The notes under the pieces were generated by a model. The model was not told the DNA's origin. It ran no database searches and was given only the letters and a program-made list of their open reading frames with translations. The position numbers and the translations under genes are program-made. A stretch of DNA of 36,314 nucleotides, taken from contig SFPL01000002.1 in NCBI GenBank assembly GCA_004551905.1, forward strand, positions 1-36,314, read 5' to 3'. Origin of the DNA: Lentisphaeraceae bacterium (GTDB taxonomy: Bacteria; Verrucomicrobiota; Kiritimatiellia; RFP12; UBA1067). Positions 1-7,611 of this stretch are shown here, piece after piece. Position 1 is the stretch's first letter, and each line of letters begins with the position of its first letter.

Positions 1-25
1 GGAAGACGGAAGAGAAGAAGTAAGA

Positions 26-47
26 TAGGCCCCCTTTCGAAGGCCTA
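26..47. repeat. Small inverted repeat (hairpin)
   Basis: TAGGCC at 26-31 and GGCCTA at 42-47 pair perfectly around a 10-nt loop. No T-run follows on either strand, so it is not a convincing intrinsic terminator. Confidence 0.35.
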
Positions 48-256
48 ACCCAGCCCGACGCCAGCCACGCAAACCGGAAATTTGTACCCTGGCCCCGGGA
101 TGCGGGAGCATTGTATCAAAAAGTCCGCGCAAGCGGGTGATGGCACCGAAAAACAAGCGAAAACGGCAGTCTTGAAGGGCGAAGATGAAAAACCACCCGA
201 TGCGACGAATCACACCGGGCGGACTTTAGCGAAATTCGGACGGTTTACTTTCAGAA

Positions 257-275
257 TTCCAGTTTAGTTCTGGAA
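257..275. repeat. Small inverted repeat (hairpin)
   Basis: TTCCAG at 257-262 and CTGGAA at 270-275 pair perfectly around a 7-nt loop in the GC-poor gene-free stretch. Its function is unknown; a weak structured end for the upstream operon is possible. Confidence 0.3.
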
Positions 276-351
276 GCGACGGGGAGTTTTCATTTGGGTT
301 TCATTTTGGCTTAGTCCTCGGCAGACTATCTATAGATGCGGCGATGAAATA

Positions 352-498
352 TTATGACAAGACACAGTGCTGACCGTCGACGCCGATCGGCCTCGCCGGG
401 CGAAGGTAGTCCACGTCAAACAGGGCGGCTGCCTCCGCCGACGCGCTCAGTGCGCCCAGGCCCGCCAGCGACAGCCCGACGATGCGTTTCTGATCAAA
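352..498 (-). pseudogene. Signal-peptide-like frame without a start codon
   Basis: Directly after the phosphofructokinase stop, one minus-strand frame reads like a secretion signal: basic QKR, then a small hydrophobic core (VGLSLAGLGALSASAEAAA), then LFDVDYLRP, ending at a TAA at 352-354. An in-frame TGA at 499-501 closes it upstream, and no ATG, GTG or TTG lies at a sensible position between. It could be the 5' remnant of a gene for an exported protein that lost its start and its 3' part, or chance in GC-rich DNA. Only about 48 codons are open, so confidence is low. Confidence 0.3.
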
Positions 499-1690
499 TC
501 ACCGCGCATGCCGGCAGCTCGCCGACGAGCGGACGGGCGTAGTCGATGAACGCCTGGGTGACGTCGTGGCCGTTCTTCGCGATGAACTCGCGCGGCAGCG
601 AGCGCGTCTCCTTCGCCGCGTCGGCGATCGGGCGCGCGGCGTAGGCGACGCGGTAGGCGCGCCCATCCTCGCGCAGAATGCCGATGGTGCCCTTGGTGAC
701 GCCGGACTCGAGCGCGGCGCGCACGGCCGCCGCGCCGGCGAAGAACGCCTCCTCGGCGTCGGTGCGTGAACGGACGCCCGGGAACGAGCGCTGGAGGTAG
801 CCGAAGGTGTCGGCGCGCACGCGCTTCACCCCGGCCTTCGTCTTCACGAGCTGCGCGAGGGCGTCGCCGAGCGCACCGGTGCCGGACATCTGCACGTTTC
901 CGTGGCTGTCGACCTCGCCCGAGCCGAGCTTCGCGCCGATCGCCACGCCGTCTTTGCCGCGGATGCCCTCGGAGACCGCGATCACGCAGCGGCCGTACTT
1001 CTTCATCGCCGCCTTGACGTCCTTGACGAACCGGTCCTCCGAGAACGGCACCTCCGGCAGGTAGATTAGGTGCGGGCCGTCATCCGGGCGTTCCCGCGCG
1101 AGCGCGCTCGCGGCGGTGAGGAAGCCGGCGTCGCGGCCCATGACGACGTCTATCTTCACCCCGCCGAGGGCGCGGTTGTCGAGGTCGTCGCCCTTCACCG
1201 CCGAAGCCACGAACCTTGCCGCGGAGCCGAAGCCGGGCGTGTGGTCGCAGGAGCGCAGGTCGTTGTCGATCGTCTTCGGGATGTGGAAGCAGACGAGCGG
1301 GTAGCCGTCCTTCTCCGCCTCCTCGGCGACAATGCGCGCGGCATCGGCGGAGTCGTTGCCGCCGATGTAGAAGAAGTAGCCGACCGAGAGCCGGCGGAAC
1401 TCCTCGAAGATGCGGCGGCAGTCCTCGCGCGTCGGCTTGAGGCGGCAGCTGCCGAGGGCGGAGGACGGCGTCGCGGCGATCGCCATGAGCTTCTTCTCGG
1501 ACACCTTGCGCAGGTCGACATAGTCGCGCGCGAGGATGCCGGCGATGCCGTGCACCGCGCCGTAGATGCGGCCGATGCGCGCGCCGGTGCGCTTCGAGCG
1601 CGCCGCCAGCACCGCGCCGACGAGGCTCTCATTGATCACCATCGAAGGTCCGCCCGACTGGGCGATCACCATGTTGTTCGCCTTCTTCAT
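494..1690 (-). CDS. 6-phosphofructokinase, diphosphate-dependent type
   Basis: Phosphorylates fructose 6-phosphate to fructose 1,6-bisphosphate in cytosolic glycolysis. The 398-residue protein has the PFK-A fold signatures: an N-terminal QSGGP loop (11-15), GGNDS at 110-114, PKTIDND at 138-144 and a following MGRDAGF. In ATP enzymes these positions usually read GGDGS and PGTIDND; Asp in GGxDS and Lys in PKTIDND are the known marks of pyrophosphate-using enzymes, so PPi is the likely phosphoryl donor and the reaction would be reversible. It starts 23 nt after the pgi stop behind an AAAGGGGA ribosome site, so it forms a two-gene glycolytic unit with pgi. Family identity is sure; the donor is inferred from two residues. 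Confidence 0.9.
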   Translation of the reverse strand: MKKANNMVIAQSGGPSMVINESLVGAVLAARSKRTGARIGRIYGAVHGIAGILARDYVDLRKVSEKKLMAIAATPSSALGSCRLKPTREDCRRIFEEFRRLSVGYFFYIGGNDSADAARIVAEEAEKDGYPLVCFHIPKTIDNDLRSCDHTPGFGSAARFVASAVKGDDLDNRALGGVKIDVVMGRDAGFLTAASALARERPDDGPHLIYLPEVPFSEDRFVKDVKAAMKKYGRCVIAVSEGIRGKDGVAIGAKLGSGEVDSHGNVQMSGTGALGDALAQLVKTKAGVKRVRADTFGYLQRSFPGVRSRTDAEEAFFAGAAAVRAALESGVTKGTIGILREDGRAYRVAYAARPIADAAKETRSLPREFIAKNGHDVTQAFIDYARPLVGELPACAVI

Positions 1691-1713
1691 CGCCTGTCCC
1701 CTTTCTTGCCTCG

Positions 1714-3327
1714 TCAGCGACCGAGCGCCTTGCGGTAGCGCGCGATGAGCGCGTTGGTGGAGGAGTCGTGCCTAAGCTCCGGCCTCTCGGCCGTGAGGTC
1801 CTTGAGCACGTTCTTCGCCAGCACCTTGCCGAGCTGGACGCCCCACTGGTCGAAACTGTAGATATTCCAGACCACGCCCTGCACGAACACCTTGTGCTCG
1901 TAGAGCGCGACGAGCGCGCCGAGCGTCTCGGGGGTGAGCTCGTCGGCGAGGAGAGTGTTGGTGGGCCTGTTGCCCTCGAAGGTCTTGAACGGCACCAGCT
2001 CCTCCGGGTCGCCTTCGGCGCGGCACTCGTCGGCTGTCTTTCCGAAGGCGAGCGCCTCGGTCTGGGCAAAGAAGTTCGCCATCAGCTTGTCGTGGTGGTC
2101 GCCGATCGGGTTGTGCGTCTTGCAGAAGCCGATGAAGTCGCAGGGGATGAGGTGGGTGCCCTGGTGGATGAGCTGATAGAACGAGTGCTGGCCGTTGGTG
2201 CCCGGCTCTCCCCATTCCACCGGACCGGTCGAGTAGTCGACGCGGCGGCCGTCGCGGTCAACGCACTTGCCGTTGGACTCCATGTCCATCTGCTGCAGGT
2301 ACGCGGGGAAACGGCTCAGGTACTGGTCGTAGGGCAGCACCGCGTAGGACTCCGCGCCGTAGCCGTTCGAGTAGAGGATGCCGAGGAGCGCGAGCGTGAC
2401 CGGCAGATTGCGCTCGAACGGGGCGGTGCGGAAGTGGCGGTCCATCTTCCAGTAGCCCTTGAGCAGTCGGGCGAAGTTGCGCGGACCGACGAAGATCATC
2501 AGCGAGAGCCCGATCGCGGACGGCAGCGAGTAGCGGCCGCCGACCCAGTCCCAGAACCCGAACATGTTCTCGACGTCGATGCCGAACTTGGCGACCTCCG
2601 CGGCGTTGGTGGAGAGCGCCACGAAGTGCTTCGCCACCGCCGCCTCGCTGCCGAGCCTGCCGACCAGCCACTCGCGCGCCGAGAGCGCGTTGGTCATCGT
2701 CTCCTGGGTGGTGAAGGTCTTGGAGGCGACGATGAAGAGCGTCTGGTCGGCCTTCACCTCGCGCAGCGTCTCGGCGAGGTGGGTGGAGTCGACGTTGGAG
2801 ACAAAGAAGCACTTGATCGAGCGCTTGCCGAACGGCGTGAGCGCGATGTTCGCCATCACGGGACCGAGGTCGCTGCCGCCGATGCCGATGTTGACCACGT
2901 ACTTGATGCGCTTGCCGGTGAAGCCGCGGTGGACGCCCTTGCGGACGGCGTCGGCGAAATCGCCCATCTTCGAGAGCGTCGCCCTGACCTCCGGCATCAC
3001 ATCCTTACCGTCGACGAACACCTTCGCCTCCGGGTCGACATTGCGGAGCGCGGTGTGGAGGACGGCGCGGTTCTCGGTGCGGTTGATCTTCTCGCCGGTG
3101 AACATCCGCTCGATCTCGTCCTTGAGGCCGGACGCCTCGGCGAGGCCGCGCAGCGCCTTCATCACCGCGGCGTCGACGCGGTTCTTGGAGTAGTCGAGCG
3201 TCCAGCCCGCCGCGGAAATGGTGTACTTGCGCGCGCGGTCCGGGTCGTGCTCGAAGAGTTGCTTGATCGTCATGTTCCTCGAGACGGCGACAGCCTCCTC
3301 GACCTTCTTCCATGCTTCAGCGTTCAT
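1714..3327 (-). CDS. pgi: Glucose-6-phosphate isomerase
   Basis: Interconverts glucose 6-phosphate and fructose 6-phosphate in the cytosol. The 537-residue length fits the long bacterial/eukaryotic PGI form. Signatures include GIGGSDLGP at 148-156, the mid-protein SKTFTTQET phosphate-binding segment, SNGKCVDRDG, and GEPGTNGQHSFYQ near the active-site region. The ATG at 3327 has an AAAGG ribosome site 7 nt upstream and lies about 30 nt below a TATAAT promoter. The next gene is the PPi-type phosphofructokinase, so two consecutive glycolytic steps are co-transcribed. Confidence 0.97.
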   Translation of the reverse strand: MNAEAWKKVEEAVAVSRNMTIKQLFEHDPDRARKYTISAAGWTLDYSKNRVDAAVMKALRGLAEASGLKDEIERMFTGEKINRTENRAVLHTALRNVDPEAKVFVDGKDVMPEVRATLSKMGDFADAVRKGVHRGFTGKRIKYVVNIGIGGSDLGPVMANIALTPFGKRSIKCFFVSNVDSTHLAETLREVKADQTLFIVASKTFTTQETMTNALSAREWLVGRLGSEAAVAKHFVALSTNAAEVAKFGIDVENMFGFWDWVGGRYSLPSAIGLSLMIFVGPRNFARLLKGYWKMDRHFRTAPFERNLPVTLALLGILYSNGYGAESYAVLPYDQYLSRFPAYLQQMDMESNGKCVDRDGRRVDYSTGPVEWGEPGTNGQHSFYQLIHQGTHLIPCDFIGFCKTHNPIGDHHDKLMANFFAQTEALAFGKTADECRAEGDPEELVPFKTFEGNRPTNTLLADELTPETLGALVALYEHKVFVQGVVWNIYSFDQWGVQLGKVLAKNVLKDLTAERPELRHDSSTNALIARYRKALGR

Positions 3328-3359
3328 TTATTGCCTTTCGGGGTTGATGTTGGATGGTA

Positions 3360-3371
3360 ATTATACCAAAA
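3360..3371 (-). promoter_or_regulatory. Extended -10 promoter of pgi-pfk
   Basis: On the minus strand this reads TTTTGGTATAAT: a perfect TATAAT (3360-3365) with the extended -10 TG. Transcription should start near 3353, giving a leader of about 26 nt that contains the pgi ribosome site. No good -35 lies 16-18 nt upstream. The same 12-mer recurs before three other operons in the window. The surrounding CCAAAATTTTGG (3367-3378) is a perfect palindrome. Confidence 0.7.
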
Positions 3372-3385
3372 TTTTGGTTCGCTTG

Positions 3386-3411
3386 CCCGCCGTGGCCTTG
3401 GCGAAGGCGGG
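3386..3411. repeat. Hairpin between dnaB and pgi
   Basis: CCCGCC at 3386-3391 pairs with GGCGGG at 3406-3411 around a 14-nt loop. It lies between the dnaB stop and the pgi promoter and could end the dnaB transcript, although the following T-run (TTTT) is 9-13 nt away and overlaps the promoter box. Weak terminator or a dispersed palindromic repeat. Confidence 0.35.
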
Positions 3412-3412
3412 T

Positions 3413-3433
3413 GGTTCGTGGTTCGTGGTTCGG
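3413..3433. repeat. Three tandem 7-bp repeats
   Basis: GGTTCGT, GGTTCGT and GGTTCGG lie head to tail at 3413-3419, 3420-3426 and 3427-3433, just past the dnaB stop codon. It is a short slippage-type repeat with no visible function. Confidence 0.5.
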
Positions 3434-3439
3434 GGCGAG

Positions 3440-4927
3440 TCAGAGCAGCGGGTCGGCGGTGTACTCCTCGCCCGGCTCGGGCGGCGGCTCGGAGGTGGTG
3501 TCGTTCTCGTTGCCGGACTTGAGCGGGCGGTCGTGGAACCGGGTGTACTCGCGCAGGAAGTCCACCTCCACCTCGCCCGTCTCGCCGTTGCGGTTCTTGG
3601 CGATGTCGATGATCGCGAGGTTCTCGTCGGTCGACTGCGGGTCGTTCGAGTTCCTCGACGGCCGCCGCAGGAGGAAGACGACGTCGGCGTCCTGCTCGAT
3701 CGCGCCCGAGTCGCGCAGGTCGGAGAGCTTCGGCTTCTCGAACTTAACGTCGCGCTTCTCGTTGTCGCGCGAAAGCTGTGAAAGGACGATAACCGGTATC
3801 TTCAGCTCCTTGGCCATCGCCTTGATCTGCTGGGAAATCATCGACACCTCGATCTGGCGGCTCTGGCGGGCGCCCTCGCGGCAGCGGCAGAGTTGCAGGT
3901 AGTCAATCACGATAAGCTCGACGCCATAGCGCTTCTTCATCCGCCGCGCCCGCGCCCTGAGGTCCATCACGTCGAGCGATGCGGTGTCGTCCACGTAGAT
4001 CGGCGCGCGCTTGAGTTCGTCCACGGCGCGGCAGAGCCGGTCGGTCATCTCTTCGCGCTCGTGCCTGGGCACCAAGCCTCGATTGAGCCGCCACGTGTTG
4101 ATCCCGGCGCGGCCGGCGACCATGCGCTTGGTGAGCGCCTCGACCGGCATCTCGAGAGAGAAGATCGCCACCGGGTGCTGCTTGCCGCCGTCGTACTTGA
4201 CCGGCACGTTGTTCATGTCCCGCCCGAGCGCGCAGCTCTCGGCGATGTTCATGGCGAGCGAGGTCTTGCCCACCGACGGGCGCGCGGCGATGACGATCAT
4301 CTCCGAGTCCTTGAGCCCCTGGAGCTTCTCGTCGACGTAGGTGAGGCCGGTCGAGAGCCCCTCCATGTACTTGCCGCCGCTCTCGAAGAGGCGGTCGATG
4401 CTGCGGAAGCTCAGGTTCACCGCGTCCTCCCATGGCATCGTCGACATACCGCCGCCGCCGATCTCGAGGAAGGACTTCTCCGCCTCGCCGAGCAGCGCCT
4501 TCGGGTCTGGGTATTCGGCCTCGTCGTAGCCCTTGCGGATCACCTCGCCGGCGCGCTCGATGAGCGTGCGGCGGAGCGCCTTGGAGTTGACGATGCCGAT
4601 GTAGTGCTCGGCGTGCGCGGCGGTCGGCACCCGGTCGATGAGCCCGGTCACGTACGCCTCGCCGCCAACCGCCTCGAGCTTGCCGGCGGTCGACAGCTCC
4701 TCGACCAGCGTCAGCGGGTCGAGCGGGCGCGACTTGCGGTTCATGTCGACCATGGTCGAGTAGATCGCGCGGTTGCGGGGGTCGAAGAAGCTCTCGGGCA
4801 CGAGACGCGAGGTGAGGCACAGGTCCATCACCCGGTCGCCGTTGCGGCTGGTGGTGTCGAGGAGAATGGAGCCGAGCACCGCTCGCTCGGCCTCGATGCT
4901 GCTGGGTGGGGTCTTTACGTCGTTCAT
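3440..4927 (-). CDS. dnaB: Replicative DNA helicase DnaB
   Basis: Hexameric 5'-3' helicase that unwinds DNA at the replication fork and binds primase. The 495-residue protein has the N-terminal DnaB domain (SIEAERAVLGS at 10-20), then the RecA-like domain with Walker A ARPSVGKT at 215-222, FSLEMP at 256-261, Walker B LIVIDYLQL at 338-346, the SQLSR motif and RDSGAIEQDADVV. The acidic, Pro-rich tail is usual for the family. The ATG at 4927 fits homologues, yet only 8 nt separate it from a TATAAT box and no Shine-Dalgarno sequence is present, so the mRNA may be leaderless. It is transcribed alone, with folE upstream and pgi downstream. Confidence 0.97.
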   Translation of the reverse strand: MNDVKTPPSSIEAERAVLGSILLDTTSRNGDRVMDLCLTSRLVPESFFDPRNRAIYSTMVDMNRKSRPLDPLTLVEELSTAGKLEAVGGEAYVTGLIDRVPTAAHAEHYIGIVNSKALRRTLIERAGEVIRKGYDEAEYPDPKALLGEAEKSFLEIGGGGMSTMPWEDAVNLSFRSIDRLFESGGKYMEGLSTGLTYVDEKLQGLKDSEMIVIAARPSVGKTSLAMNIAESCALGRDMNNVPVKYDGGKQHPVAIFSLEMPVEALTKRMVAGRAGINTWRLNRGLVPRHEREEMTDRLCRAVDELKRAPIYVDDTASLDVMDLRARARRMKKRYGVELIVIDYLQLCRCREGARQSRQIEVSMISQQIKAMAKELKIPVIVLSQLSRDNEKRDVKFEKPKLSDLRDSGAIEQDADVVFLLRRPSRNSNDPQSTDENLAIIDIAKNRNGETGEVEVDFLREYTRFHDRPLKSGNENDTTSEPPPEPGEEYTADPLL

Positions 4928-4935
4928 GAAAGCGG

Positions 4936-4947
4936 ATTATAGCAAAT
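4936..4947 (-). promoter_or_regulatory. Extended -10 promoter of dnaB
   Basis: Minus-strand ATTTGCTATAAT, with TATAAT at 4936-4941 and TG one base before it (TGCTATAAT). Only 8 nt lie between the box and the dnaB ATG, so a normal start 6-8 nt below the -10 would fall 0-2 nt before the ATG: a leaderless message. Confidence 0.65.
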
Positions 4948-4948
4948 C

Positions 4949-4970
4949 GGGCCCGCCGTGTGGCGGGTCC
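4949..4970 (-). terminator. Probable terminator after folE
   Basis: On the minus strand a 9-bp stem with one mismatch (GGACCCGCC / GGCGGGCCC, 4-nt loop) stands 37 nt past the folE stop and is followed by GATTT. The T-run is short and runs straight into the dnaB promoter box, so terminator and promoter are packed together. Confidence 0.55.
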
Positions 4971-5007
4971 GATGTCTACAGATGCCGAACAGTTGTCTAC
5001 CGGATGT

Positions 5008-5577
5008 CTACTTGATGAGCGAGAGGAACTCCTGGCGCACCTTCTCGTCGGAACGGAACGTGCCCAGGACGGCGCTCGTCGTCATCTCGCTGTTCTGCTT
5101 CTCCACCCCGCGCATCATCATGCACAGGTGCTTCGCGCACACCACGACCCCCACTCCCTCGGCGCCGGACTCCTCCATCACCGCGCGGGCGATCTCCTCG
5201 GTCATCCGCTCCTGGATCTGGAGCCGCCGCGCGTACATGTCGACGATCCGCGCGAGCTTGGAGACGCCGAGCACCTTTCCCTGCGAGATGTAGCCGATGG
5301 CGCACTTGCCGAAGAACGGCAGCATGTGATGCTCGCAGAGCGAATAGAGCTCGATGTCCTTCAGGATCACCATGTGGTTGGTGCCGCTTTCGAACCGCGC
5401 ACCGTTCACGACCGCGCGCAGGTTCTGGCGGTAGCCGCGGGTCAGGAACGCAAGCGACTTCGCCACCCGCTCCGGTGTCTTCACGAGCCCGTCTCGCCCA
5501 GGGTCCTCGCCCAGTTCGGCGAGCAGCTCCCTCACCAGCGCGGCGATCCTCTTCTCATTGGGCTCCTTGCGCTTCAT
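5008..5577 (-). CDS. folE: GTP cyclohydrolase I
   Basis: Converts GTP to 7,8-dihydroneopterin triphosphate, the first step toward tetrahydrofolate and, in many bacteria, queuosine. The 189-residue protein is typical in length. The zinc ligands are visible as Cys81 and His84 in LCEHHMLPF and Cys152 in KHLCMMMRGV; the GYIPxGKVLGxSKLARIV-like segment is GYISQGKVLGVSKLARI. It starts 13 nt after the argS stop behind GGAGGG, so it is the last gene of trxA-argS-folE. No other folate gene is in the window. Confidence 0.96.
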   Translation of the reverse strand: MKRKEPNEKRIAALVRELLAELGEDPGRDGLVKTPERVAKSLAFLTRGYRQNLRAVVNGARFESGTNHMVILKDIELYSLCEHHMLPFFGKCAIGYISQGKVLGVSKLARIVDMYARRLQIQERMTEEIARAVMEESGAEGVGVVVCAKHLCMMMRGVEKQNSEMTTSAVLGTFRSDEKVRQEFLSLIK

Positions 5578-5590
5578 AGTGTCACCCTCC

Positions 5591-7261
5591 TCAGATGTGG
5601 TCCGGCGACTCGATGCCGAGCAGCCCGAGCCCGGTCCTCAGGATGTCGCCGAAAAGTGCGCAGAGCGCGAGGCGCGACGAGCGCGCTGGCTCCTCGCTCT
5701 TCAGGACCGGCGTCGACTGGTAGAAGCTCGAATACACCTGCGCGGTCTGGAAGAGGTAGTCAGCAAGCACCGACGGCTTGTACGCCTCCGCCGCGCGGAC
5801 GACCGCGCCCGGAAACTCGACGAGCTGCAGCGCGAGGCGGCGTTCCAGCGGCTCCGCGACCGCGAAGACGCGCGCGGCTGGCTCGCCGCCCGCCTTCGCC
5901 ATCAGCGAGCGGACGCGCGCATGCGCGTACTGCAAATACGGGCCGGAGTTGCCCTCCAGGGCAAGTGCCTTGTCCCAGCTGAAGTCGATGTCGGTGATCG
6001 GATCGTGGGAAAGGTCGGAGTACTTTACCGCGCCGTAGCCGATCTGCTCCGCGAGCCGCTCGTCGCCGCCGCGCTCCTTCACGATGTCGAGCGCGCGGCG
6101 CTTGGCCTCCTCCAGCAGCTCGTCGAGCCGGATGAGGTTGCCCTCGCGGGTCGAGATCGCCTTGCCCTGGAAGCTCATTAGCCCGAACGGCACGTGCACG
6201 AGCGTCGTGGTGCAACCCATCTTCGCCGCGATCGAGAACCACTGGCGGAAGTGGAGCTGCTGGCGCGCGTCGGTGACGTAGACGATCCGCTCCGGCGCGT
6301 ATTCCGCGATGCGCGACTTGACGCAGGCGAGGTCGCTCGTGGTGTAGTTGTAGCCGCCGTCGGACTTGCGGACGATTGCGACCCCGAGCTTTTCGGCCTC
6401 GAGGTTGACGACGAGCGCGCCCTCGCTCTCGACGGCGAGGCCGGCCTTGACCAGCTCCTCCACCACGCCGGGCATCATATCGTTGTAGTACGATTCGCCG
6501 CGGTAGGTGTCGAACTTCACCCCGAGCTTGTCGTACATGCGCTCGAACTCGCCAATGGAGATCTCGATAAACCTCTTCCAGAGCGCGAGGTTGTCGGCGT
6601 CGCCCTGCTGCAGTTTCACGAGCTCGCGCTTGCACTCCTCGCGCCAGACGCCGTCCTCCTCCTTCGCCTTCGCGGCGGAAAGGACGTAGCACTTCTCGAG
6701 CGTCGCCACCGTGAGGTTGGCGCGCTCGTCGTCGGTCAGCAGCTCGCGGTAGCCCTTGATCAGGATGCCGAACTGCGTGCCCCAGTCGCCGAGGTGGTTG
6801 TCCGCGACGACGTCGTAGCCGAGCGCGCGGAAGATGCGGTCGATGGCGCCGCCGATGACGGTCGAGCGGATGTGGCCGATGTGCATCTGCTTCGCCGCGT
6901 TGGGCGAGGAGTAGTCGATGACGACGCGCTTGCCCGCGCCGGTCTGGGGAATGCCGAACTTCGGGGCGGCGGCGAGCGCAGCGAGGCGGTCGTTAAGCCA
7001 CTGGGCGGAGACGGTGAGGTTAAGGAACCCCGGCCCCGCCACCTCGACCTTGTCGAACACGCCATCGACGGCGAGCGCGGCGGCCACCGCCTGCGCCGTC
7101 TCGCGCGGGTTCATCCTAAGCCGCTTGGCGAGCTTGAGCGCGTCGTTGCACTGGTAGTCGCCGAACTTGGGGTCCGTCGCCGGCACCACCCTCGTCGCCG
7201 AATGGTCTTCGCCGGGGAATGCCTTGGCAAACGCCCCGCGCACGATTTCGCTTAGGTCCAT
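5591..7261 (-). CDS. argS: Arginyl-tRNA synthetase
   Basis: Class I synthetase that charges tRNA-Arg. The 556-residue protein has the N-terminal Arg-S domain (1-90), the HIGH motif at 127-130 within MHIGHIRSTVIGG, FGDWGTQ-like HLGDWGTQFG, and a C-terminal DALR anticodon-binding domain beginning around YLQYAHARVR. The KMSKS loop is degenerate (AISTREGN), as is common in ArgRS. I chose the ATG at 7261 because it matches family N-termini (MDLSEIVRGAF), lies behind GGAGAG, and starts 19 nt after the thioredoxin stop. A longer frame to 7345 would overlap thioredoxin and begins with low-complexity Arg/Ser. Confidence 0.97.
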   Translation of the reverse strand: MDLSEIVRGAFAKAFPGEDHSATRVVPATDPKFGDYQCNDALKLAKRLRMNPRETAQAVAAALAVDGVFDKVEVAGPGFLNLTVSAQWLNDRLAALAAAPKFGIPQTGAGKRVVIDYSSPNAAKQMHIGHIRSTVIGGAIDRIFRALGYDVVADNHLGDWGTQFGILIKGYRELLTDDERANLTVATLEKCYVLSAAKAKEEDGVWREECKRELVKLQQGDADNLALWKRFIEISIGEFERMYDKLGVKFDTYRGESYYNDMMPGVVEELVKAGLAVESEGALVVNLEAEKLGVAIVRKSDGGYNYTTSDLACVKSRIAEYAPERIVYVTDARQQLHFRQWFSIAAKMGCTTTLVHVPFGLMSFQGKAISTREGNLIRLDELLEEAKRRALDIVKERGGDERLAEQIGYGAVKYSDLSHDPITDIDFSWDKALALEGNSGPYLQYAHARVRSLMAKAGGEPAARVFAVAEPLERRLALQLVEFPGAVVRAAEAYKPSVLADYLFQTAQVYSSFYQSTPVLKSEEPARSSRLALCALFGDILRTGLGLLGIESPDHI

Positions 7262-7280
7262 CTCTCCAGATCCTTCCCGC

Positions 7281-7586
7281 TCACGCCAGCGCCGCCGCGA
7301 TCTCCGCGACATCGGTGACGCCCACGAACTCGGCCGCCTTCGCACCGTACTTGAAGCAGAAGAGCGCGGGGATGGACATGACGCCGAATCCCGCCGCGAG
7401 CTCCGGCGCCTCGTCGACGTTCACCTTCACCACCTTGATCTCCGGATGCGCCGGCTCGAGCTCGCTTTCGATCCGCTCGCCCATCATCCGGCAGGGCGCG
7501 CACCACGTCGCCCAGAAATCGACCAGCACCTTGCCGGACGCGATTGCCGCGTCCAGCTCCGCCTTGTTCTTAACCTCAATTGCCAT
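7281..7586 (-). CDS. trxA: Thioredoxin
   Basis: Small cytosolic dithiol oxidoreductase. The 101-residue protein has the active site WCAPC with Cys29 and Cys32 inside VDFWATWCAPCR, and the cis-proline region VMSIPALFCFK. No signal peptide is visible. It heads the trxA-argS-folE unit, about 26 nt below a TATAAT promoter and behind an AGGA ribosome site. Confidence 0.95.
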   Translation of the reverse strand: MAIEVKNKAELDAAIASGKVLVDFWATWCAPCRMMGERIESELEPAHPEIKVVKVNVDEAPELAAGFGVMSIPALFCFKYGAKAAEFVGVTDVAEIAAALA

Positions 7587-7611
7587 CTTCCTGTGCCTTT
7601 CTTTATTGCGT

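Larger units (their letters stand above)
1..351. other. Gene-free stretch, GC-poor relative to the rest
   Basis: I see no supportable gene here. A 61-codon plus-strand frame at 82-267 has no domain, no clear ribosome binding site and no neighbour relation, so I do not call it. From about 80 to 350 the sequence is visibly richer in A/T than the coding DNA. Two small inverted repeats lie inside: TAGGCC/GGCCTA at 26-47 and TTCCAG/CTGGAA at 257-275. The stretch lies downstream of the phosphofructokinase gene and may include its terminator, but I see no clear stem followed by a T-run in the minus-strand direction. Confidence 0.5.

Noticed and set aside
82..267. Plus-strand 61-codon frame
   Set aside because: No domain, no clear ribosome site, opposite in direction to all genes, in a GC-poor gene-free stretch.
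1768..3360. Plus-strand open frame of 530 codons opposite pgi
   Set aside because: Same antisense effect; no recognisable domain, and pgi on the other strand is certain.
3413..3433. Short direct repeats considered as a CRISPR remnant
   Set aside because: Units are 7 bp and directly adjacent, with no spacers and no cas gene in the window.
5578..5590. Looked for a riboswitch before folE
   Set aside because: Only 13 nt separate argS from folE, which is too short for an aptamer.
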